NCBI GenBank assembly: GCA_030447525.1
Contig: JAUJOR010000002.1
Coordinates: 95,931-159,930 of the forward strand
Reading direction: 5' to 3'
Length of the DNA: 64,000 nucleotides
Origin: Chloroflexota bacterium
GTDB taxonomy: Bacteria; Chloroflexota; UBA11872; UBA12225
Shown here: positions 59,217 through 64,000 of the stretch, one piece after another
Numbering within the stretch: position 1 is the stretch's first letter
Layout: each line of letters starts with the position of its first letter
The notes under the pieces: model-generated
What the model was told of the DNA's origin: nothing
The model's input: only the letters and a program-made list of their open reading frames with translations
The model's database searches: none
Made by a program: the position numbers and the translations under genes

Positions 59217-60050
59217 ATGGCCAATCCTAAGGTGGCATGTCACTTGATTGTCTTCCGTGGCCGGGACCGTCAGGACGTCGACGGGGTGCTGAGGGAGGTA
59301 CAGCAAGCCGGCTACGATGGAATCGAGGGGGGCCTCTTCTACGACGGCGACGGGGCTCAGATGAAAGCCAAGCTGGCCGAGTACGGGCTGGTGCAGTGGA
59401 GCCTCTCTACCGGCTTCGCCGCCCTCGGCGAGATCGAGCGGTCGATCGAGTACGTCCGGGGCGTAGGTGGGAGGTTCATCATGGTCTCCGGCGTGGGGGA
59501 CTATCAGACCGAGGGCCTGCGGGCCTACGAGCGGGCGGCCGAGCGCTTCAATGAGGTGGGACGCACCTGCCGCGCGGCCGGCGTGCAGTTCTGCTACCAC
59601 AACCATAGCTGGGAGTTCGCGCGCTATGATCCCTCCACCGGACGAGAGGTTCCGGCAGACGAAGGAGAGCGGGGCGTTACAGGCCTGGAGCGCCTCTACG
59701 AGCTGACCGACCCGCAGCTGGTCAAGGCCTGTCTGGACGTCTACTGGGTGCAGCACGGCGGGGAGAACCCGGCGGCGTTCATCGCTCGGTACCGGGATCG
59801 CATCGGCTACCCGCACCTGAAGGACATGCGCTACCTGGGAGAGGAACCCCGGCGGCGCGGGCGGCTGCAACGCGAGGAGGCCACCTTCGTGGAGCTGGGG
59901 ACGGGGGAGCTAGATTTCCCGGCTATCTGGCGGGCGCTCGAGCCCCTCGACCTCCCCTGGGTGGTCTACGAGCAGGACCGCTCTGAGCTCCCTCCCGGCG
60001 AGGCGGCCGCCGTCAGCCGGCGGTACCTCAAGGACACGCTAGGGATCTAA
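59217..60050 (+). CDS. Sugar-phosphate isomerase/epimerase (xylose-isomerase-like)
   Basis: A 277-residue TIM-barrel protein of the AP-endonuclease-2/hydroxypyruvate-isomerase type. Visible strands are KVACHLIVFRG, YDGIEGGLFYDGDG, QFCYHNHSWEF with a metal-type His/Asn, VKACLDVYWVQHGG and YPHLKDM, ending in WVVYEQDRSE, which is a common final strand of this group. ATG 59217 has overlapping AAGGAG/GAGGAG sites 6 bp upstream. It resembles the isomerase at 3630 in fold but not closely. Substrate unknown; a sugar or inositol derivative is likely. Confidence 0.85.
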   Translation: MANPKVACHLIVFRGRDRQDVDGVLREVQQAGYDGIEGGLFYDGDGAQMKAKLAEYGLVQWSLSTGFAALGEIERSIEYVRGVGGRFIMVSGVGDYQTEGLRAYERAAERFNEVGRTCRAAGVQFCYHNHSWEFARYDPSTGREVPADEGERGVTGLERLYELTDPQLVKACLDVYWVQHGGENPAAFIARYRDRIGYPHLKDMRYLGEEPRRRGRLQREEATFVELGTGELDFPAIWRALEPLDLPWVVYEQDRSELPPGEAAAVSRRYLKDTLGI

Positions 60051-60198
60051 CCGCGCTGGGGAAGATCCCTTGTGCCTCTCTCACCTGGCGGGCGCACCAG
60101 GCTGGGGGGCGCACGAGGGACGTTCCGGCCGGGGCACCGCGGCCGCGCCCTGCGTCGTTGGGGGGGTCTAGTTCATTGAGAAACGGTCGCCGGAACGA

Positions 60199-61038
60199 TC
60201 AGGCGGGGGGTGGGCCGACAACGACGACGACGGCGCGGTCAGGGTCGAGATAGGTCTGGGCCACCCGCTGCACGTCGGCGGGGCGCACGGTGCTCAGGCG
60301 GGCGAGATACTCGTCAAACGACTCGATGGTGCCGGTGACTTCCCCCACCGACCGTGCGGCCTGGTCCTGGTTCAGCTCGTCGGCCAATGCCCGCCGCCCG
60401 GCGATGGCTCGCAGGCTGGTGGCCACGTCCTCGTCCGTGACCGCCCCGTCGCGCAGGCGCTGGATCTCGGCCAGCGCCAGGTGTAGCACCGGCTCCACCC
60501 GCTCCGGCTGAGTCGAGACGGCGATCATCAGCGCTCCGGCGTCGCTAAAGGCCAGGTGGTTGGGGCCAACGGAGCTGGCCAGGGCGCGCCGGTCGCGGAT
60601 CTCCTCGTTAAGACGCCGGCCGGTAAGGCCCAGGATGTCCTCCAGGACGTACATCGCCGGGGCGTCGGCGTCCAGGTCGCAGGGGACCGGCCAGCCGAGA
60701 CGCATCTCCGCCAGGAGCGTCCCCTCGTCTATCTCCAGCCGGCGCGGCTCACGCTGCGCCGGCTCGGGGGTAGGCGGGCGGAGGTGGCGTGCCCCCCGTG
60801 GCAGGCTCGCCAGGGCGCGCTCGATCTTCTCTACCGCCTCCTTGTGACGCAGGTTCCCCACGGCGGCGATGGCGTTCTCGATGGCCTGTGGGCTGGGACG
60901 AGTTTCCGTCCCCAGGAAATGGGCGTGCTCTAGCCAATGTGAGCCCCCACTGGTCAGGTCGTCTTCGTCGCGGGAGCCGGTGCGGACGGCGAGACGCAAG
61001 GCGACGGTGGCGCTGTCTGGACGCTCGCGGGTGAGCAC
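60199..61038 (-). pseudogene. M16-type zinc peptidase, internally deleted
   Basis: The frame from GTG 61038 keeps the inverted zinc motif HxxEH (GGSHWLEHAHFLGT), but directly after AIENAIAAVG comes NLRHKEAVEKIERALASLP, a segment that normally lies over 100 residues later. The downstream Glu zinc ligand is therefore gone. A small in-frame deletion between two AVG-type stretches explains it. Just upstream, an 11-bp tandem duplication (61057-61078) disturbs the start region; without it the upstream bases read RRTVLPTGLTVLTRERP, the usual M16 opening. The C-terminal half (LRLGWPVPCDLDADAPAMY onward) is intact. Confidence 0.8.
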
Positions 61039-61056
61039 GGTCAGTCCGGTGGGCAG

Positions 61057-61078
61057 AACGGTGCGTCAACGGTGCGTC
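61057..61078. repeat. Perfect 11-bp tandem duplication
   Basis: AACGGTGCGTC occurs at 61057-61067 and 61068-61078. It lies at the start of the M16 gene and also creates the stop that ends the gene upstream. Confidence 0.95.
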
Positions 61079-61699
61079 GCAGTCCATTGTCGCCCCACAG
61101 GCCATTGAGCGCGCAAGACAGGAGGGGCGGCCTGGGCCCCGGACTGCTGGCCGGCCGCGGGGGCGGCATAGGACACCTCCGGGCGCACGGTGGTCTGGCG
61201 GAAGAGCGCCGCCCCGTTCTCCCCCGCCATGGGAGAGAGGCGGTAGGTAAAAGGGGGTAGCCGGTCGCCGGCGCGCAGTCCGAACCCGCTCCAGCGGATA
61301 GTCTGCCCTTCACCGATGGGCCCTTCTACGGCACCTCGGTTGTGGTCGCCGTATCCCTGCCAGGAGTTCGCCACCCGGGAGCGGGCCGGCACCGGCGCCA
61401 CCAGCTGCACGCTGTCCAGGTCAGACCTGCCGGTGTTGGTCAGCGGTCAGCGTGACCTCGACTACCAGGCTGCCCCCCGCGGGGCTCTCATCGCCTCCCT
61501 CAGCCGTGGCGGCCAGGGTGACCAGTAGCCCGGTCAAGGACGCCGTCTCGGCCGCCAGGGCTGTCCCGGCCCAACCCGAGCCGGCCGGGGCCGCCCACCA
61601 GGCCGCCCCGCCGGCGGCGAGTTGCGCTGCCCGCCGCCGGGTGAAGCCCGGCCTAGCCGGCGCCGGGCCTGTGGTGAGACGTCGCACGCCAGCGGCCAC
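61066..61699 (-). pseudogene. Secreted protein broken by a 7-bp duplication
   Basis: GTG 61699 has a GAGGG site 7 bp upstream. The N-terminus looks like a Tat-type signal (TRRRAAQLAAGGAAWWAAP) followed by LAAETASL. The frame reads VVEVTLTADQHRQV and stops at 61421, but the next frame continues smoothly with VQLVAPVPARSRVANSWQG and IRWSGFGLRAGDRLPP. The cause is GGTCAGC doubled at 61438-61451: removing one copy gives VEVTLTNTGRSDLDSVQLVAPV, a DUF11/CARDB-type strand typical of secreted bacterial proteins. It lies 4 bp after the FMN reductase and ends within the 11-bp duplication of the next gene. Confidence 0.8.
61438..61451. repeat. Perfect 7-bp tandem duplication (GGTCAGC x2)
   Basis: It accounts for the frameshift in the secreted-protein gene. 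Removing one copy restores a continuous frame. Confidence 0.93.
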
Positions 61700-61703
61700 T
61701 AAC

Positions 61704-62321
61704 TTACCCTCGCTGGCGCTGCGGTACGGGCAAGTGCTCGCGGCCCCACTTCAAGGCCCGGGCATACCACACCAGACTGGCCAGCATAGTGTCGATGCGG
61801 TGCACGAACTCGCTGTGTAACAGCGTCCCCTGGGCGTCAAATAGCGTCCGCGCCTCCCCGAAGTGTACCGACTCGCGGATCGGCACGGCGTGCAGCTCGA
61901 TCAGCACGGTCTTCAGGCCCTCGCTGGCGCGGATCCCGCCGCTGACTCCCCCGGCCAGACCGCAGGCGGCCGCCGGCTTGCGCCGTAGCTCGTCATGGAG
62001 GTGGTCTATGGCGTTCTTGATCGCCCCCGTAAAGCTGTGGTTGTACTCCGGCGAGAGCCAGATAGACGCATCCGAGCGCCCTAGACTTTCTTTGAACGCC
62101 ACCACGGCTGTGTGGCGCTCCGTCTCTTCCTCCTCGTCGTACATCGGGAGCCGTAGCTCTCGCAGGTCGAGCAGCTCGGTGCGGTGCCCGGCCGCCGCCA
62201 CCTGCTCGGCCAGGAGCCTGGCCGGGAAGAAGCTGCGACGGTTCTTGCGCACGCTCCCCAAAACGACCGGAATGAACAACGATTCGCCGGCGTCCTCAGC
62301 GGCTGTCTGACGTGTCTGCAC
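61704..62321 (-). CDS. NADPH-dependent FMN reductase family protein
   Basis: A 205-residue flavodoxin-fold protein. The FMN phosphate loop appears as VVLGSVRKNRRSFFPARLL near the N-terminus, and SPEYNHSFTGAIKNAIDHL is the second flavin-contacting segment typical of the NADPH:FMN reductase/quinone reductase group. GTG 62321 has a GGGGAGAG site 7 bp upstream. It begins a leftward series whose two following genes are damaged. Its substrate may be a quinone or azo compound. Confidence 0.87.
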   Translation of the reverse strand: MQTRQTAAEDAGESLFIPVVLGSVRKNRRSFFPARLLAEQVAAAGHRTELLDLRELRLPMYDEEEETERHTAVVAFKESLGRSDASIWLSPEYNHSFTGAIKNAIDHLHDELRRKPAAACGLAGGVSGGIRASEGLKTVLIELHAVPIRESVHFGEARTLFDAQGTLLHSEFVHRIDTMLASLVWYARALKWGREHLPVPQRQRG

Positions 62322-62497
62322 GGCTCGCTCTCCCCATCTGCCCCCACACAGCTTCTGGTCGTCCCATTGCCGCTCCTCCCCGACCCGTCTGTGTCACCGG
62401 CCCCGACGCGCGGTGCAATGTGCTCCCGAGCCGGCCTTACCCAGGTATCCTACCGAGCCGTCAAACATGTCCCACCGGGGGACCGGGAGCGGAGAGC

Positions 62498-62869
62498 ATG
62501 GATACAGCGGGAGCACTTCAGCACTTGATCGCCCACTGGCGCTGGGCCAGCGGCGAGGGCCGCGGCGGGGCGGACGCCTACGTCCGGGTGCGAGACGCCG
62601 CCCAGCGAGACGCCTTCGGCCGGGCGGCCGACGAAGCCGAGCGGGCCACGCCCGGGACGGACTCTTTGCTCGCCCTGGCCACTTCGCTGCGAGAGCGCAG
62701 CGGGCGCGGCTGGCTTCCGGAGAACGTTACCCTCCCGGTGTGGCCAGGTCACCGACCGGCCCCGACGCTCGACCCGGCCCGGGTGCTCCGCGAGCAGCAG
62801 ATCGGGTACAGCATCGCTCTGGCCAGCTGCGCCTCACAGCTAGGCGAGCTCGCCGGCGAGGAAGCGTAG
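62498..62869 (+). CDS. Hypothetical protein
   Basis: A 123-residue protein I do not recognise. It is helical and Ala-rich (LQHLIAHWRWASGEGRGG, then LLALATSLRERSGRG), with a middle stretch PENVTLPVWPGHRPAPTLDP and a final helix YSIALASCASQLGELAGEE. ATG 62498 has GGGAG/GGAGAG sites just upstream, the main support. It lies between the divergent FMN reductase and the phosphofructokinase. Confidence 0.6.
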   Translation: MDTAGALQHLIAHWRWASGEGRGGADAYVRVRDAAQRDAFGRAADEAERATPGTDSLLALATSLRERSGRGWLPENVTLPVWPGHRPAPTLDPARVLREQQIGYSIALASCASQLGELAGEEA

Positions 62870-62993
62870 CCCTCAAGCCTGGCGGTGCGCGCCAGGTGAG
62901 CCTTGTGCGCCGGGTGGGCGCCTATGCCCCTATGCGTAAGCCATTCGTAGATAGACCAGATCAGCAATGATCCAAGGAGCGCCCAGATACTGC

Positions 62994-64000
62994 TTAGGCC
63001 GATCCGAAGTTGATCCCCACGCTGCGCGCCGACTGCACCAGCTCTCCCTCTGGGTCAACCAGCTTGGGGCGGGAGATGGCCTCGGCGATGGGGACGTCCA
63101 CTACGGCCGTGCCCTGCAAGGCCACCATCCGTCCCAGGCCACCCCGGGCGATGAGGTGCACGGCGGCCGTCCCGAAGCGCGTCCCCAGGACACGGTCGAA
63201 GGGGCTTGGCGAGCCCCCCCGCTGCAGATGGCCCAGCACCGTGGCACGGGTCTCGGCCCCGCTGAGGTGGGCGATCTCGGCGGCTAGGCGGTCGCAGATG
63301 CCCCCCAGGCGGGGCGCCCCGCCCGGCGCGCTCCCCGGCCAGGTGCGGTACGTCGGCGAGCCCCCTACCGGTAGGGCGCCCTCCGATACCACCACGATGG
63401 AGAACTTGCGTCCGGCTCGGGCTCGCTGTACCAGGGCCATGGCGATGTGTTCCACGCCAAAGGGGATCTCCGGGATCAGGATCACGTCCGCCCCGCCGGC
63501 CATCCCCGCCTCGAGGGCGATCCAGCCGGCGTGACGCCCCATCACCTCCACCAGCATCACCCGATGGTGGCTCTCGGCAGTGGTGTGGAGGCGGTCGATG
63601 GCTTCCGTGGCCACGTGGAGCGCCGAGTCATAGCCGAACGTGACGTCGGTGGCCTCCAGGTCGTTGTCGATCGTCTTGGGGACTCCCACCAGGCCCACGC
63701 CAAGCTCCATCAGCTGCGCGGCGATGCGCATGCTCCCATCCCCTCCAATGGTGACCACGGCGTCTACTTCCAGCTCCCTCAGGCGCTCAACCACCTCTCT
63801 GGAACGGTCGATCAGCGTTCCTCCCTCCCCGGGCATGGCGAAGGGATTTCCACGGTTGCTGGTGCCCAGGATCGTCCCGCCCTGGGGGAGGATTCCCCGC
63901 ACCGACTCGGTGGTCAGGGGCCGGCATCGTGCGCCGCCCCGGCCCAGCAGACCGTCGAAGCCGGTCTCAATGCCGAGCACTTCCCATCCGTAGACGCTGG
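62994..64000 (-). CDS. pfkA: 6-phosphofructokinase (cut by window edge)
   Basis: The C-terminal 335 residues of a phosphofructokinase; the frame runs off the right edge, where VYGWEVLGIETGFDGL is the usual early segment, so the N-terminal ATP-binding glycine motif is missing only because of the window. Visible motifs are TIGGDGSMRIAA, VPKTIDNDLEATD (catalytic TIDND), EVMGRHAGWIAL and LGHLQRGGSPSPFDR. GGDGS points to ATP as donor, while Lys in PKTIDND is typical of the mixed-substrate group. It phosphorylates fructose 6-phosphate in glycolysis. The 124 bp downstream show no gene. Confidence 0.93.
   Translation of the reverse strand, partial: SVYGWEVLGIETGFDGLLGRGGARCRPLTTESVRGILPQGGTILGTSNRGNPFAMPGEGGTLIDRSREVVERLRELEVDAVVTIGGDGSMRIAAQLMELGVGLVGVPKTIDNDLEATDVTFGYDSALHVATEAIDRLHTTAESHHRVMLVEVMGRHAGWIALEAGMAGGADVILIPEIPFGVEHIAMALVQRARAGRKFSIVVVSEGALPVGGSPTYRTWPGSAPGGAPRLGGICDRLAAEIAHLSGAETRATVLGHLQRGGSPSPFDRVLGTRFGTAAVHLIARGGLGRMVALQGTAVVDVPIAEAISRPKLVDPEGELVQSARSVGINFGSA

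Noticed and set aside
1..64000. tRNA, rRNA, riboswitch
   Set aside because: I looked for TTCGA-loop/acceptor patterns and known riboswitch cores by eye and saw none; a covariance-model scan would be needed to exclude them.

Overview
The window is about 64 kb of very GC-rich bacterial DNA carrying ordinary chromosomal genes on both strands, with no tRNA, rRNA, CRISPR array or plasmid or phage backbone that I can see. The best guess for the host is a high-GC member of the Chloroflexota. The reasons are a secreted protein at the left edge with the ETGF...DYFAARGGLATF motif typical of Chloroflexota surface proteins, solute-binding lipoproteins carrying twin-arginine signals, and a heterotrophic gene set rich in sugar-phosphate isomerases, Gfo/Idh/MocA oxidoreductases and peptidases. 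This assignment is inference.

Layout: 1-12.6 kb holds a partial secreted protein, an alpha/beta hydrolase, an M20 peptidase, a sugar-phosphate isomerase, two MFS transporters (4.7 and 11.3 kb), a large membrane glycosyltransferase-like protein, a DapA-superfamily lyase and a Tat-exported solute-binding lipoprotein. 13-21.8 kb holds a broken M28 aminopeptidase, a DUF255 thioredoxin-domain protein, a frameshifted IS701-family element with intact ends and a TTAG target duplication, a MagIII/EndoIII-like glycosylase whose last codons lie in that IS, peptidase T and an acyl-ACP desaturase. 21.9-28.2 kb is a leftward catabolic block: SDR, Gfo/Idh, NHL propeller (broken), creatininase, a small protein and GlgX. 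28.4-36 kb carries glutamate racemase, a receiver protein with a REC-histidine kinase, and a MarR regulator followed by two ABC half-exporters. 36-50.7 kb carries an RmuC protein, a stress protein, a second MarR, a Nudix hydrolase, a purine permease, a second orphan solute-binding protein, a serine hydrolase, an RraA-like protein, a receiver protein, an oxidoreductase and a VOC protein.

51-56.8 kb is the most interesting functional unit: three transglutaminase-like proteins in one rightward cluster with a circularly permuted ATP-grasp protein and an alpha-E protein. These are the partners of a predicted peptide-tagging system, and no Anbu protease lies beside them. After that come BioY, a DegT aminotransferase, a second isomerase, an FMN reductase operon with two damaged downstream genes, a small unknown gene and a phosphofructokinase cut by the right edge.

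The strongest theme not explained by gene content is short tandem duplication. In-frame ones (12, 15 and 18 bp, and longer repeat tracts) sit inside intact genes or just over stop codons. Perfect 5-bp and 7-bp duplications are the whole reason two genes are out of frame (24641 and 61438), and an 11-bp duplication lies at the start of a third, deleted gene (61057). This is a replication-slippage signature, a set of potentially reversible switches, or a systematic assembly artefact. Reads across the junctions would decide. A separate dispersed 38-bp repeat occurs in three intergenic regions with fixed internal spacing.
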